From contig CM037794.1 in assembly GCA_021229015.1 (NCBI GenBank), positions 45,567,436 to 45,631,435 on the forward strand: a DNA stretch of 64,000 nucleotides, given 5' to 3'. This stretch comes from Solen grandis. Taxonomy: Eukaryota; Mollusca; Bivalvia; Adapedonta; Solenidae. This document shows positions 49,643 to 62,795 of this stretch, in pieces. Positions within the stretch are counted from its first letter, which is position 1, and each line of letters begins with the position of its first letter. The notes beneath the pieces were generated by a model. That model was not told where the DNA came from. It ran no database searches and was given only the letters and a program-made list of their open reading frames with translations. A program made the translations under genes and the position numbers.

Positions 49643-51749
49643 AAGAGGGCCATGATGGCCCTGGATCGCTCACCTGGTATCATTAGAATATGTAAAATCA
49701 AGTGACCCCTGGGGCAGAGCCAATTTTGACCCTAGGGTCATGATTTGAACAAAGTTGGTAGAGATCAACTAGACAATGCTACACACCAAATATCTTAACT
49801 CTATGCCTTGTGGTTTCTGAGAAGAAGATTTTTTAAGTTTTTTTCTATATTAGCCTATGTAAAATCAGGTGTCCCCTTGGGGCGGGGCCAATTTTGACCC
49901 CAGGGTCATAATTTGAACAATCTTGGTAGAGAGTCATAAGACCATGCTACATATTAAAAATCAAAAGGCTAGGCCTTGTGGTTTTAGAGAAGAAGATTTT
50001 TCAAGTTTTTTCAATATTAGCCTATGTAAAATCAGGTGCCCCTGGGCGGGGCCAATTTTGACCCCAGGGTCATGATTTGAACAAACTTGGTAGAGATCAA
50101 CTAGACAATGCTACACACCAAATATCTTAACTCTATGCCTTGTGGTTTCTGAGAAGAAGATTTTTTAAGTTTTTTTCTATATCAGCCTATGTTAAATCAA
50201 GTGACCCCTGGGGCGGGGCCAATTTTGACCCCAGGGTCATAATTTGAACAATCTTGGTAGAGAGTCATAAGACCATGCTACATACCAAATATCTAAACTC
50301 GAGGCCTTGTGGTTTCTGAGAAGAAGATTTTCAAGTTTTTTTTCTATATCAGCCTATGTAAAATCAAGTGACCCCTGGGGCGGGGCCAATTTTGACCCCA
50401 GGGTCATATTTGAACAAACTTGGTGGATCACTAGACAATGCTACACACCAAATATATTAACTCCATGCCTTGTGGTTTCTGAGAAGAAGATTTTTCAAGT
50501 TTTTTTCCTATATTAGCCTATGTTAAATCAAGTGACCCCTGGGGCAGGGCCAATTTTGACCCCAGGGTCATAATTTGAACAAACTTGGTAGAGATCAACT
50601 AGACAATGCTACACACCAAATATCTTAACTCTATGCCTTGTGGTTTCTGAGAAGAAGATTTTTTAAGTTTTTTTCCTATATCAGCCTATGTTAAATCAAG
50701 TGACCCCTGGGGCGGGGCCAATTTTGACCCCAGGGTCATAATTTGAACAATCTTGGTAGAGAGTCATAAGACCATGCTACATACCAAATATCTAAACTCG
50801 AGGCCTTGTGGTTTCTGAGAAGAAGATTTTTCAAGTTTTTTTTCTATATTAGCCTATGTAAAATCAAGTGACCCCTGGGGCAGGGCCAATTTTGACCCCA
50901 GGGTCATGATTTGAACAAACTTGGTTGTGACCATAGAAATGCTACATACCAAATATTTAACTCCATGCTTGTGGTTTCGAAGATTTTTCAATTTTTTTCT
51001 ATTTACCTATGTTAAATCAAGTGACCCCTGGGGCGGGGCCAATTTTGACCCCAGGGTCATAATTTGAACAATCTTGGTAGAGAGTCATAAGATCATGCTA
51101 CATACCAAAAATCAAAAGGTTAGGCCTTGTTGTTTCGGAGAAGAAGATTTTTTCAGGTTTTTCCTATATTAGCCTATGTGAAATCAAGTGACCCCTGGGG
51201 TGGGGCCAATTTTGACCCAAGGGTCATAATTTGTACAATCTTGGTAGAGAGTCATAAGATCATGCTACATACCAAAAATCAAAAGGTTAGGCCTTGTTGT
51301 TTCGGAGAAGAAGATTTTTTCAGGTTTTTCCTATATTAGCCTATGTGAAATCAAGTGACCCCTGGGGTGGGGCCAATTTTGACCCAAGGGTCATAATTTG
51401 TACAATCTTAGTAGAGAGTCATAAGAACATGCTACATACCAAAAATCAAAATGCTAGGCCTTGTGGTTTCGGAGAAGAAGATTTTTTAAATTTTTATTTT
51501 TAAAATCTATTTTTAGCTCCTGTGACCTACTTATTTACCCAATCAAAATTATTTGAACAACTTTGATAGAGGTCATGATAAGGATGATTCCTGTGAAGTT
51601 TGGTCAAAATCCATCCAGTGGTTTAGGAGGAGAAGTTGTTTAAAGGAAAAGTTGACGCAAGACGCACGCACGGACGGACGGACTGACGCTGGACAAAAGG
51701 CAATCACAAAAGCTCACCATGAGCACGTTGTGCTCAGGTGAGCTAAAAA
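49643..51749 (-). repeat. Large composite element, about eleven units of 165-168 bp
   Basis: It starts AACAAGAGGGCCATGATGGC and ends GAGCACGTTGTGCTCAGG with TGAGCTAAA. Units carry GACCCC(T/A)GGG, TTGACCCCAGGGTCAT and TTCTGAGAAGAAGATTTTT. The unit is homologous to that of 21274-22451 but in opposite orientation and diverged. Short plus-strand frames here are repeat artefacts. Confidence 0.85.
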
Positions 51750-51937
51750 AAGGTCATAACTCACAGCAAATATTTGGTGGATATAAGTAACCAAAATTGA
51801 ACTTGGTCTTTATTATGATATTATAAACTTACATGCCAGATAACAAAGGGTTATTACTCCAGTAATATTAGGTGGACAGTAACCAAAAATGAACATGACT
51901 AATATTTTAATATAAAAAAAAAATTTTACTTACAAAA

Positions 51938-52366
51938 AACAAGAGGGCCATGATGGCCCTGAATCACTCACCTGATTATAAATGAGCAACATATGTTGGA
52001 TTTTTCATATTGACCTACTTTTTGACCCCACATGACCCAATTTCGAACTTGTCCAAGATTTTATGGAGACAAATATTCTGACCAAGTTTCATGAAGATTT
52101 GGCCAAAATGTGGCCTCTAGAGTGTTAACAGGGTTTTTATAAGACTTGACCTCATGACCTACTTTTTGACCCAACATGACCATATTCGAACTTGTCCAAG
52201 ATTTTATGGAGACAAACATTCTGACCAAGTTTCATGAAGATTGGCCTAAAAATATGGCCTCTAGAGTGTTAACAAACCAAATTGTTGACGACGCACGACG
52301 GACGCTGGACGAAGGGCCATCACAAAAGCTCACCCTTGAGCACGTTGTGCTCAGGTGAGCTAAAAA
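51938..52366 (-). repeat. Composite element with A-type (145-bp) core
   Basis: The ends AACAAGAGGGCCATGATGGC and GAGCACGTTGTGCTCAGGTG are the same as those of the element before it. Its two core units (GGCCTCTAGAGTGTTAACA, CCTACTTTTTGACCC) match instead the core of 2606-3324. Confidence 0.8.
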
Positions 52367-53349
52367 TGAATTAAATAAGTTGAGTACTTCAAAAGTATTG
52401 ACAGCATTAGAATAATCATGCCAACAAAAGGTCGTAACTCTGGCAATATTGAGTGGAGAGTAACCAAAAATAAACTTGACTTGTATTTTGATATCATATG
52501 CATATAAACCAAATATGAATTAATCTGATGAGTTCTTAGGAAACAAAAAATTGACTGACACAATATCTTAATGCCCATCACCATTGTTTGAATGGCAGGG
52601 GCATAAAAATGTTTCACTAGGCAGCATTTCATGGTCACATCATGTTTCAAATCTTGAATTTCAATTGATTATTCAGAGCAATTTCAGTGTCACAATTAGT
52701 AGTGCAAGTTGCCACCTCTACGGGTTATCACAAAAGCAAGATATGGCCTTATGAAACTGCACAGTTTACCATACGTAGCAGATACAGATTCTAGCCCTGT
52801 GACGTTTGTTATGCTGCTGTTAGTTACTGGATATTGGCAGGCTGACACTGACAATTACATAACCATCATCCAAGGTAATTACAGTCCAGAGAGCAAGCCA
52901 GCCAAGGCAAGACATCAATGTTACTGGTTTATGAAAATGTTCCTGGTAACCCGTGTGAAACTCAACCTTTTAAAAAATTTGCCCTAGAATGATAAGAAAC
53001 TGAATGATTGTTAGAAAAACTCAGAAAATATGGTTGCATGTGTACTAACACATGTACCTGTGTAAATGCACTTGATAAAACCACATGGTAGACAGGCATA
53101 GACTGCATGAGTAAATTGTGAGCAGGAACATAAATAAAACAATGGACTGACTAAATTTGTATGAGTGTTAGGTTTGCTAGATTTGTTAGAGTATATGTAG
53201 ATTTTTGATGCCCCCACCAACAAAATTGCAATTGCAACAAAATTAACATTATTTTTTATTTCTCATCAGTATAATATGCATTCTATAAGATTCTCATGAA
53301 AGATTCAAATATTATATACATAACTGAATATGGGAATTGTTTTACTCAC
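52367..53349. other. Intergenic or intron sequence, nothing recognised
   Basis: A 92-codon plus-strand frame at 52709-52987 shows no family features. No exon continuing the macro-domain gene was found. Confidence 0.4.
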
Positions 53350-54072
53350 CTGTTCTGATTAAAGTTAACACAACAGCTGCTATGGGTTTCACCCTTAATG
53401 CTAGATCCAGTATGTTGCCATAAACTTCCATCACCTGAGTTTTCTTCTGTTGATATTGTGTTGTATTTTTAAAACCTTGACTAACAACATGGATGATATT
53501 ATGAAATCCACACCCATAGCCGTTTGTCACAAATATGTTTCCATAATCTCTTTTTTTATCATTCCTTTCCTTTTCATATTTTTGTGTATCTTTCCATCTA
53601 ATTAAACTGACAAGTTTTCTTGCAACTTGCCCGTGTGGTTGCAATTTACCATCAACAAACATGACAACTGCATTCTTATGTCTTATCTTCAATGAAAATA
53701 AGTCCTCATTGTGTACATGCATGTTCCCTTGGACACGATGCTTATCCTCTCCCTTTGTGACATCAGAGCTGTACTGATGCTGTGGCTGCTTGTCTTTCTG
53801 AAAATTGCCTTGCCCTGAATGATGGTGGTCCCTACTTTGAGAGCTCCATGAAGATGGACTGGTAACAAACTCCTGACTGTCATATCCTGGGTCTTTATCA
53901 TCCCTTACCATTGTGTTAAACATTTCCTGGATCTTTCTGACGATGTCCGCTTTGATATCAATAAAGTGTACCTCAGTAAGGCAGGAATCTTTGCCAGCTG
54001 ATTTCTTGCTGTAATCTAAAGTTGCCTTTGCATACTGGTAGACACACAACTGCTCTGGCACTCCAAATATTG
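53350..54072 (-). CDS. Macro-domain gene exon (end of macro 1, linker, degenerate macro 2)
   Basis: The acceptor TTTTCTTCAG precedes 54072 and the donor GTGAGT follows 53350. It opens AIFGVPEQLCVYQYAKATLD, completing macro 1 (EVHFIDIKADIVRKIQEMF). After a polar linker the segment HKNAVVMFVDGKLQPHGQVA to VLTLIRTG follows a macro fold but lacks NAAN and the GGG loop. It ends in phase 1, so more coding sequence must follow. Confidence 0.86.
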
Positions 54073-57000
54073 CTGAAGAAAACGAAATTGGAAAATTTAG
54101 AGATGTTTGTTGTACATTTATCACCCTAAATATTCAAACTATTAAATTTGTCTCTGTAATGACCTGATAAATTGGCCAAAAACTTACCAGGGCTTGAAGT
54201 TTTGATATTTATAGGACTGACAATTAGAAATGAAAACTACTTGTATTTAACAATATATTGAAATATTTAAGCTTGCATTGAAGTTACTTACAAACAATCA
54301 ATCAATGAACTTATTTATTTTTGAGCATTTGTTTATATTTCAAAGTAATGAGCACATACTGCAACTGTATATTATTGCAAATTTAAACCCCGTTTGTTTT
54401 TTTTTCTTCTCCCTAGGGGAGAGACACAAGTCATGTTTTAATACAAGACCCTTAAGGTACGGAACCCAATATCAATATCACAATATCTCTGTAAGTCTTA
54501 TTGAATGATAGAGAGGCAAGAGTCATGTTTGAATACAAGACCCTTAAGGTACGGAGCCCAATATCAATATCACAATATCTCTGTAAGTCTTATTGAATGA
54601 TAGAGAGGCACGAGTCATGTTTGAATACAGACCCTTGAAGAGAGCCCAATATCAATATCACAATATCTCTGTAAGTCTTATTGAATGATAGAGAGGCACG
54701 AGTCATGTTTGAATACATGACCCTTGAAGTAAAGAGCCCAATATCAATATCACAATATCTCTGTAAGTCATATTGAATGATAGAGAGGCACGAGTCATGT
54801 TTGAATACATGACCCTTGAGGTACAAAGCCCAATATCAATATCACAGTTCTCTGTAAGTCTTATTGGATGATAAAGATGTATTAACTGCCCCTGCTTATT
54901 ATCACAGATACCAGCATGAAGCAATTCAAAATATACAGTATCTCACTCACCTGAGCTGATTGCAGGCAGTGCAATTGTTTTCAATCCTTGATTCTCTGCA
55001 GCAGCCAGACTGCCATATACAGCATCATACAAGTCTCGTTCACATTCCTTAACCTTACTCAGTGTATGAGGAAAGTAATCAGACCAGCGTGGTCCGACTG
55101 CATGAATAACACATCTATATGGAAGTTCTCCTGCTGTAGTTACAATGTTTGCCCCTACTTGTACATTGCCATATTTCCTGATGATATCTCTACATTCTGT
55201 ATCAAGCCTTCTGCCAGCACCCTTTGCAATCACCCTTGCTATTCCTCCACCATGCATCATTGTATCATTAGCAGCATTTACAATACAGTCCACAGGCACT
55301 TTTTCAATGCTTGCCTTATATACATACACTTGTATGTCATCTTTTGTTTTGAAAACCTCTACATTTTCAGCATCTGTCTCCCACCTGAAATTGTTTTGAG
55401 CTGATTTTGCTGGTTCGAGGTTACTCTGAGGAGATGTATTTTCTGCTGATGTAATCTTTCTCTTCCCTCTCCTGCCAGTGATTTTTATTCTCTCCAACTT
55501 TACACCAAGTTGATGTTTCACCTTCTGCAAATCTTCATAGCTGTCTTCAAACAGTATAACTTTCTGTTTTCCTAGATCATAGACACAAACCTCTTTATCC
55601 TTATTTATGTCTTCACAGAAAGTCTTCACATTCATATCTTTCTCCTCTTTACTAAGCACAACTTCTTCAAATGCCATCTTCATCAAATCATTGACCTTTG
55701 TTTTTAAAGCTGATGGGCACTGTAAGCAGCCATCAGAATATTCTATTTTTTCACCTTTTAGTTTCAGCTCTCCAAGGTTATCTTTTATTCTAAGAATTTC
55801 ATATACCAACACAGGTACATCCTGAACTTTAACTGAATCTCTCTCTTTTACAAGTTTTTCATCTTTTTTATTTAACTGATCAATAAGTTTCTTGGCAAAG
55901 TCAATCTGATGCAAAGTAGGGGCCTGAAGAAGATTCTTTTCTTTTCCACTTACTCTTACTTGAGCTTCTCTCAATTTCTTCTTTACATCATCAGGCAGTT
56001 GCATATCACTGATTCTCATTGTTTTCAACTTCAGTCCCTGAAAAAGAGCCTTACACAATTAAACCACAGCACAAAAACCTGAGAAACTGTAGCCTTAAAA
56101 CTGCAGAAATTAGAACTATCATTTAAGGTGATTAATACCCCTGCATCCAACCTTGTCTACATGTAATGTGAGTGTAGGATAGGACAGGACTTGACAGGAT
56201 GAGAAGGGACCTCTTACATGTATATAGCTCACACTTCCACTTGGATGAGATGTGGTGTATACCAAGAGCACCTCATGTGTGTGCCAATACTTGTCTGGTT
56301 TTTTTTTGTGTGTGTATGTGTGTGTGTTTTTTTAAAAGGGAGAAAAATCAGATGAAAATGGACCTAAGACTTATGTTCCTTGAAAAGAATGTAGCCCTTG
56401 TGATAGTGTGTGAAGTTTTACAACAGAAGCTTTTATAGTTTAGAAGTTATTGCCAAGGTTAAAGTCTTTCACAGACACGCTAAAAAACTTTACGAGAAAA
56501 TTTAGCAGATAAAAAGGGGCTAGTCTGATCTATATGAAAGAAAATATCACATTTATTTTCATATTTCATCATGCACAGAAATTAGTAGAAACCATAGAAG
56601 GATGATTTTCTTACAACTAAGTAACCCTGTACCATGCTATGTGATCAGAACAAAACTGAATCAGCTTCAGAGTACTTGTAACCTTGGCGAGAAGGAGAGA
56701 ACATGTTCAGGGTGAAAACTCATATTCATTATAATAAAAGTTTGATAATCTGCAGATTGAAGGATAAAACTAAAAAAAAGTAGAACTATAACTGAAGGTG
56801 ATTTATACTTCCCCATACTGCTTTGACACAATTCTTACAAAGACCTTGACAAAGGTATCTGCACTAGTCTTGTTTGCTGATAAGTCTTAACATATTGATA
56901 AATCATTATTCCATTTATCTGCACCTGTCTACTGAATTATCTTATCATGATGAATCATTATTCCAGTTATCTGCACTTGTCTACTGGATTATCTTATCAT

Positions 57001-60000
57001 GATAAATCATTATTCCAGTTATCTGCACTTGTCTACTGGATTATCTTATCATGATGAATCATTATTCCAGTTATCTGCACTTGCCTACTGGATTATCTTA
57101 TCATGATGAATCATTATTCCAGTTATCTGCTTATTCCAGTTATCTGCACCTGTCTACTGAATTATCTTATCATGATGAATCATTATTCCAGTTATCTGCA
57201 CTTGTCTACTGAATTACCTTATCATGATAAATCATTATTCCAAGTGTGAAGGCATTATCAACAACAGTTTACCAAACTCCATGACATGACAGTGTAGGAC
57301 AGGACAGGCTGTAACATGACAGGATATGATAAGTGTGATTCCTATACAGGCAAACCTGCATAAGACAGACAGCTTTGGGACTTTGTCAATGTGGCTGTCT
57401 TACACAGGTAGCTGTCTCATCCAGGGTTCACCTCAGACCGATTTACAGTGGATTTTGTTTTTTAAAAATGAAAAAAAAAATCATTTCATTATTTTTATTT
57501 ATTTATTGAATGTATTTGATTCATGATACAGCCCTAATACTATTTCCTTTAAATGATTAACTGGATGTATTTGTTTTTATTTTAATCATTTTTTTTTTTA
57601 ATGATAGTTTTGGCAAATTGAAAAAAACATTTTCAAACTGAAGAAAATATTTTCATTTAGCATTTACATGTTGGACATTTCTAAATCAGTTCACACACAT
57701 GGTCGTCAAATGCTTTGGCAAGTACAATAATTATCAAGTTTCAGAAAGTGTGAACTTGCATTACTCAGCATGTATTAAAGTATAAATGTAGTATGTGTAC
57801 AGCAAAAGATGACAGTTTGAGTAATTATATGTACCTACCATTATAAATGCATACATTCTGGTAATAATTTTCAAAACAGATCAATCTTATTTTTCTCATT
57901 TATAACAAATACATTTTATATGAAAGGCACATTTTTCCATGTTATGTTGCCATTTTCTGTGAAACGGTACACTGTATAGTACAGAAAATGCACAAGGTGC
58001 AAAATGGCGGCTGCCATGTAAACCAACTGTCTTTTACAGGGTTATTTAGGACTAAAATGGTGGCCAGTGATGGCATTGAGCAGATGGCCATCTTTTAAGA
58101 GGCAATTGTATAGTAATTTCTATTAAAAATGTTCAAAAGTGGCGCACTTAGGAAGGTGGCGTGCATATAAAGGTGGCCGATTGAGCAGGTTTGAGTGTAT
58201 AGCCCTATATAATAATCTGATAATCACTCCTTGAATTATGAGTCATTGAATGCAAATCAGGCAATGGTTGTTACTTACAAATAGGAGTCTTTTTAAAGGT
58301 GTGATTTTGGTTTATTTGTTTTCACATTACAAAATCAGTTAACAAAATCATTGATGTACCCTCATATAATTATGCTAATATGCATATGTAAAGAAATTTT
58401 AAACAGTGGCAGGTGTTGCAAAACAAGAACTGTCCTTCAGACAGCATGCTTGACTTCTTTAGTGCATGTCAATACATCTAAACTTTTGCAGTAAAAGGCA
58501 AAGCAATACTTAACAAAAAGTTGTCAGAAGACAACAAATCTCCCCAAGCAGAACACTTTCCCAGAGAGCAAAAAGTCACTGAAATTAAACCATTCAATAC
58601 CCCTTTCAGTTTCTTTTTTTCCTAGAGCTAAAATTTTGATTTTTCAACTGAACTATTTTGTCTCTATTGTCATATCATTCTCAATGTTGGACTGCTCTGG
58701 TGTGTGCATATGCATTTTTACACACACACTATAAAATTGAAGAAACTGCCCATACCATAAATTTTCAATCTTTTATTTTCACATCTACAGCAATCCAAAG
58801 TCACAAGGTAAAAAATTTAGAAGCTGGAGAACATCATCATTGCCAAAAGCTAGCGCAAACAAGGTTTTTTTTCCCAAAGTCTAAGTTGAAAAGCAGTCAT
58901 AACTGTGTCAAAATTTTATGGATTTTGCTAAGAATCAAACATTATGATAAACATGAGGGACAAACATTCCTCAAATATGTCTACCTGTTTGGGAGTTATC
59001 ACACGGCCAAAGTGTTTTTTGTGTGCAAATTCTAAGTTGAAAAGGGGCCATAACTGTGTTGAAAATTTATGGATTTTGCCCACTGTCGAACTTGACCTTT
59101 ATTTTATTGAGATAAACAAGTATAACAAAGACTATTTAAATCTGTCGACATGTTTGGGGATTATCTTGCAGACAAAGGTGTTTCCTGCAAATTCTAAGTC
59201 GTAAAGGGGCCATAATTGAGTTAAAATTTAAGAATTTTGCCCAAAATTTAACTTGACCTTTGTTTTATTAGGATTGACATGTGTACCAAAAACTATTTAA
59301 ATCTGTCAATAGGTTTGGGAATTTTCTTGCAGACAAAGAAGTTTTCTGCAAATTCTAAGTCATAAAGGGGCCATAATTGAGTTGAAAATATACGGATTTT
59401 GCCCAAAATCAAACTTGACCTTTGTTTTATTAGGATAGACAGGTGTACCAAAAATTATTTAAATCTGTCAACTCATTCGGAGTTCCCAAGGTTTTTAAAA
59501 TTCTAAGTCAAAAAGGGGCAATAACTGAGTTGAAAATTTACGGATTTTGCCCAAAATCAAACTTGGCCTTTATTTTATTAGGATAAACATGTGTACCAAC
59601 AAGAGCTGTCAGAGGACAGCATGCTCGACTATTCAAAATGCTTGTTAGTAAATCAAATGAAATCTATTTCAATTCTTGCCTTTCACATACCCTGTACATA
59701 ATAATAGTCAAAAATGATATACCTTGATAGTCTGATACCCCTTAATATTTTTATTATGTCTAAAATCAATCCCATGCCTAGTTACTGAGACAAGCACAAT
59801 AACACTGTGCATGCAAAACTTTTACCAAAAATCCAAGTTAGAAAAGGGCCATAATTTGTATAAAATTCAGTCCAAAAGTTATCCTCCTTAGTTTTCTGAT
59901 GCGCCTGAAGACACTCCCTAACTTTCTAGTCACTTCCACAAGCAATTTCTGAGATATAAGCTGGATAGTAGCTTGAATGCAAAAATTTAACCAAAATTCT

Positions 60001-62795
60001 AAGTTAAAAGGGGGTCATAATTTTTAATATATTCCATCAAGTGTTATTTTCCTTTGTAGTATGATACCCCTAAACATATTAAAGATGTTTCAAATCAATC
60101 CCATGCCTGGACTCCGAGATATAAGCATGAAAGTACCTTGCATGCAAAACTTCAACCAAAATTTCTATGATAAAAAAGGGGCCATAACTTGTAATATATT
60201 CCATCAAAAGTTGTCTACCTTGATAGTATGATACTCCTAAATATATTAAAGATGTTTAAAATCAATCCCATGCCTGGATACTGAGATATTAGCATGAAAG
60301 TACCTTGCATGCGAAACTTTAACCAAAATATCTAATTTAAAAAGGGCAATAATTTGTAACATATTCCATAAAGAGTTATCTACCATGAAAGTATGATACC
60401 TCTAACATAATAAAGATGTTTCCATTCAATCGCATGCCTGGATACTGAGATATTAGCATGAAAGTACCTTGCACGCAAAACTTTAACCAAAATTTTTAAG
60501 TTAAAAAGGGGCCATAATTTTAACATATTCATCAAGAGTTATCTACCATGAAAGTATGATACCAAATATTAAAGATGTTTCAAATCAATCCATGCCTGGA
60601 TACTGAGATATAGCATAAAGTACTTGCATGCAAAACTTTAACCAAAATTTCTAAGTTAAAAAGGGGCCATAATTTTTAACATATTCCATAAGATTATCTA
60701 TGAAATTAAAGATGTTTCAAATCAATCGCATGCCTGGATACTGAGATATAAGCATTAGAGTATCTTGCATGCAAAACTTTAACCAAAATTTCTAAGTTAA
60801 AAAAGGCCATAATTTGTAATATATTCCATCAAGAGTTATCTACCTTGGTTGTCTGATGCCCCTTAACATATTCATAAACTTTCAAGTCAATACCATGAAT
60901 GGTTATTGAGATACAAACTAGATAGTAGCTTGCACACAAAACTTTAACCAAATATTCTATTGCATGCAAAACTTTAACCAAAATTTCTAAGTTAAAAAGG
61001 GGCCATAATTCATAATAAATTCCATCAAGAGTTATCTACCTTGGTTGTCTGATGCCCCTGAACATATTTATAAACTTTCAAGTCAATACCATAAATGGTT
61101 ATTGAGATATAAGGTTGATAGTAACTTGCAAGCAAAACTTTAACCAAAAGCTGCAACGCCGACGCCAGGGCGACTACAATAGCTCTCATATTCTTCGAAT
61201 AGTCGAGCTAAAAATTGTACCGAGAAATAGTACAGGAGAAAATTCTACAAATTGTCATAAATTATTAAAAAATCATTTAACAATATTAACTGTATAATTA
61301 TGTACATGTTCATCTGTGCTAAGCGTAAGTGCAGACAAGTAAGATCAAGAAGATAGTGATTTTTGATATCCTAAATCCTGTAGTAATTGAGAAATAGTGT
61401 TAAGAATGCACAGAAAAATCATCAAAGGGCCAAAACTCAAAGACAAATCATTCAACTGTAAGAACAATAAAATATGCACATCTGTGCTTCCTATGTACTT
61501 TGATTAAAATCCATCCAGTAGTTATTGAAAAATAGCAAGGACAAAGAAAGCTCAAGAAAATTAATTCAAAGGCCATAAAAACATTCAACCGTAGCAACTG
61601 TACAATATGCACATCTGCACTTGCTAGTGAAATTTCCTATGTAGTTTGATTGAAATCAATCCTGTAGTAATGGAGAAATAGTGCAGACAAAAAAAAACTC
61701 AAGAAATCATCAAAGAGCCTTAACTCAGAGAAAAGTCATTCAACAGCAATAACAGTAAATTATGCTAGCGAAACTTCCTATGTAGTTTGTTTGAAATCCA
61801 TCCAGTAGTTATTGAGAAATAACTTGGACAAAAAAAAGCTACAGACCGACCAACAGACCAACTAACTGACACTGTGGCTCCTATATACCATCCAAACTAA
61901 ACTTTGGGTGGGTATAACCAAACAAGACCTGTCACAGTCACTGTCACAAATGTCCCCAAAGAATATCACCAATATGAAAACCTGGGCCATGTGTATGACA
62001 GGACCATCTTTCTTTTTGACTAACTGTAGCTATAACACTTTAAGGCTACAGACATGGATCTTGCATGTGCCACATATCTGGAAGCCTTTTGTGCTAAGTT
62101 ATTTCAAAGTTGTTATATGTTAAACAACATTAATGCCCAGGCTCTGAAGAAAGTGACACTTTTCAACCTTTGACCTGTGATTTTGACCATAAATTTTGAG
62201 CTACAGACCTGGATCTTGTGCACAACACATTATCTTCTCTAGAAAAAGATTTGTGTTATTTTAAAATAAGTCCATAACGGAGACAAAACAAAAAAATCCC
62301 CTTTTTTACTTTTGACCCCTGATTGTGACCTTTACCTTTGAAATACGAACTCAGGTCTTAATCACAACACATTGTCTCAATATTGTGAACATTTCTACCA
62401 AGTCCAAGTTATATCAAAGTCCATTCATGCATGTAGGAGTTACAGAATGGACACAAAGTGGGACAGACAGACGGACGGACAGTGAGATTACTGTATGCCT
62501 CCCTTTTGGGGCAAAAAAAAACTTAAAGCATAACGCCAAGGACATTACCTGGGTGAGTAGAATTGCTCCCTTTATTTTACTAATAATCAAGCTAATAATT
62601 GCTCCCTTACCCTGTGTGGATGAAAATGTCACTTTGCATCAGTTTTCAATAAAACTTTTATTGTTTAGAAGGGAGACTACTCATCTCTGTTATTTACGTC
62701 TCTATAACTATCACATGGATTATCTAAAATACTCACGGTTTTCTTCAGCTCTTGGACTTCAAAAGTTTTCTTCTTTCTAATGAGCTTCATGGCAT
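53350..62795 (-). CDS. PARP14-like macro-domain protein, three exons (incomplete both ends)
   Basis: Macro domains bind or remove ADP-ribose; PARP14-type proteins combine RNA-binding-like N-terminal domains, several macro domains and an ADP-ribosyltransferase. Three exons join in phase: 62795-62737, 56037-54951, 54072-53350 (622 residues). After a basic, helical, KH-like region, macro domain 1 starts near 55330 (VYVYKASIEKVPVDCIVNAA) with NAAN at 55267-55278, HGGGIARVI, CVIHAVGPRW and ALPAISSAIFGVP. A Ser/Gln/His-rich linker leads to a second, degenerate macro domain (NAVVMFVDGKL ... VLTLIRTG) without NAAN. No transferase domain is in the window. Bivalves have many such genes linked to immune responses; this role is inferred. 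Confidence 0.82.
54415..54885. repeat. Minisatellite, about five 90-bp units, in macro-gene intron
   Basis: GAGTCATGTTTGAATACA, AGCCCAATATCAATATCAC and TCTCTGTAAGTCTTATTGAA recur five times. Short minus-strand frames over it are artefacts. Confidence 0.85.
54951..56037 (-). CDS. Macro-domain gene, large exon (KH-like region and macro 1)
   Basis: The acceptor CTCTTTTTCAG precedes 56037 and the donor GTGAGT follows 54951. The 1087 nt begin GLKLKTMRISDMQLPDDV, include a lysine-rich linker (ITGRRGKRKITSAE), and end inside the macro fold at PAISS with a split codon. Confidence 0.88.
56038..56880. other. Macro-gene intron, first part, nothing recognised
   Basis: A GT-rich run at 56308-56330. No exon or repeat family identified. 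Confidence 0.45.
56885..57245. repeat. Minisatellite, about six units of 52-60 bp
   Basis: CATTATTCCAGTTATCTGCA and ACTGGATTATCTTATCATGA recur, with one partial unit near 57120. Confidence 0.85.
57347..58197. mobile_element. Tc1/mariner-type MITE in macro-gene intron
   Basis: CAGGCAAACCTGC at 57347-57359 and GCAGGTTTGAGTG at 58185-58197 are inverted repeats with 11 of 13 matches, flanked by TA (57345-57346 and 58198-58199). No transposase frame. A long run of A/T sits inside. Confidence 0.65.
58422..59597 (-). repeat. AACAAGA-hairpin element, core of about 165-bp units
   Basis: AACAAGAACTGTCCTTCAGAC opens with a CTGTC/GACAG hairpin. Units with AAGGGGCCATAATTGAGTT, GGATTTTGCCCAAAATC and TTGACCTTTGTTTTATTAGG follow. 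Its far end is not seen because the next element starts at 59598. Confidence 0.7.
59598..61216 (-). repeat. AACAAGAG-hairpin element, eight or more units
   Basis: AACAAGAGCTGTCAGAGGAC has a GCTGTC/GACAGC hairpin. Units share AACTTTAACCAAAATTTCTA, AAAAGGGGCCATAATTTGT and CATGCCTGGATACTGAGATA. The end ATTCTTCGAATAGTCGAGCT matches in reverse the fragment at 27954. Confidence 0.82.
61217..62520. repeat. Further composite repeat material
   Basis: Units with ATCCAGTAGTTATTGA(G)AAATA occur to 61830, then CAGACCGACCAACAGACC and a hairpin TATACCATCCAAAC ... GTGGGTATA near 61890-61915. A second one ends with GGGACAGACAGACGGACGG near 62461. Confidence 0.55.
62737..62795 (-). CDS. Macro-domain gene, small upstream exon (59 nt)
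   Basis: The acceptor TTTTTTCTTTTAG precedes 62795 and the donor GTGAGT follows 62737. It encodes AMKLIRKKKTFEVQELKKT and enters phase 0, which matches the start of the exon at 56037. Too short for simple gene finding. Confidence 0.7.

Noticed and set aside
52709..52987. 92-codon plus-strand open frame
   Set aside because: No family features, no splice-supported neighbours; considered as missing oxidoreductase exon but the expected motifs are absent.
54988..55404. 138-codon plus-strand open frame
   Set aside because: It is the antisense shadow of the macro-domain exon 54951-56037, whose conserved NAAN motif and splice phases are clear.
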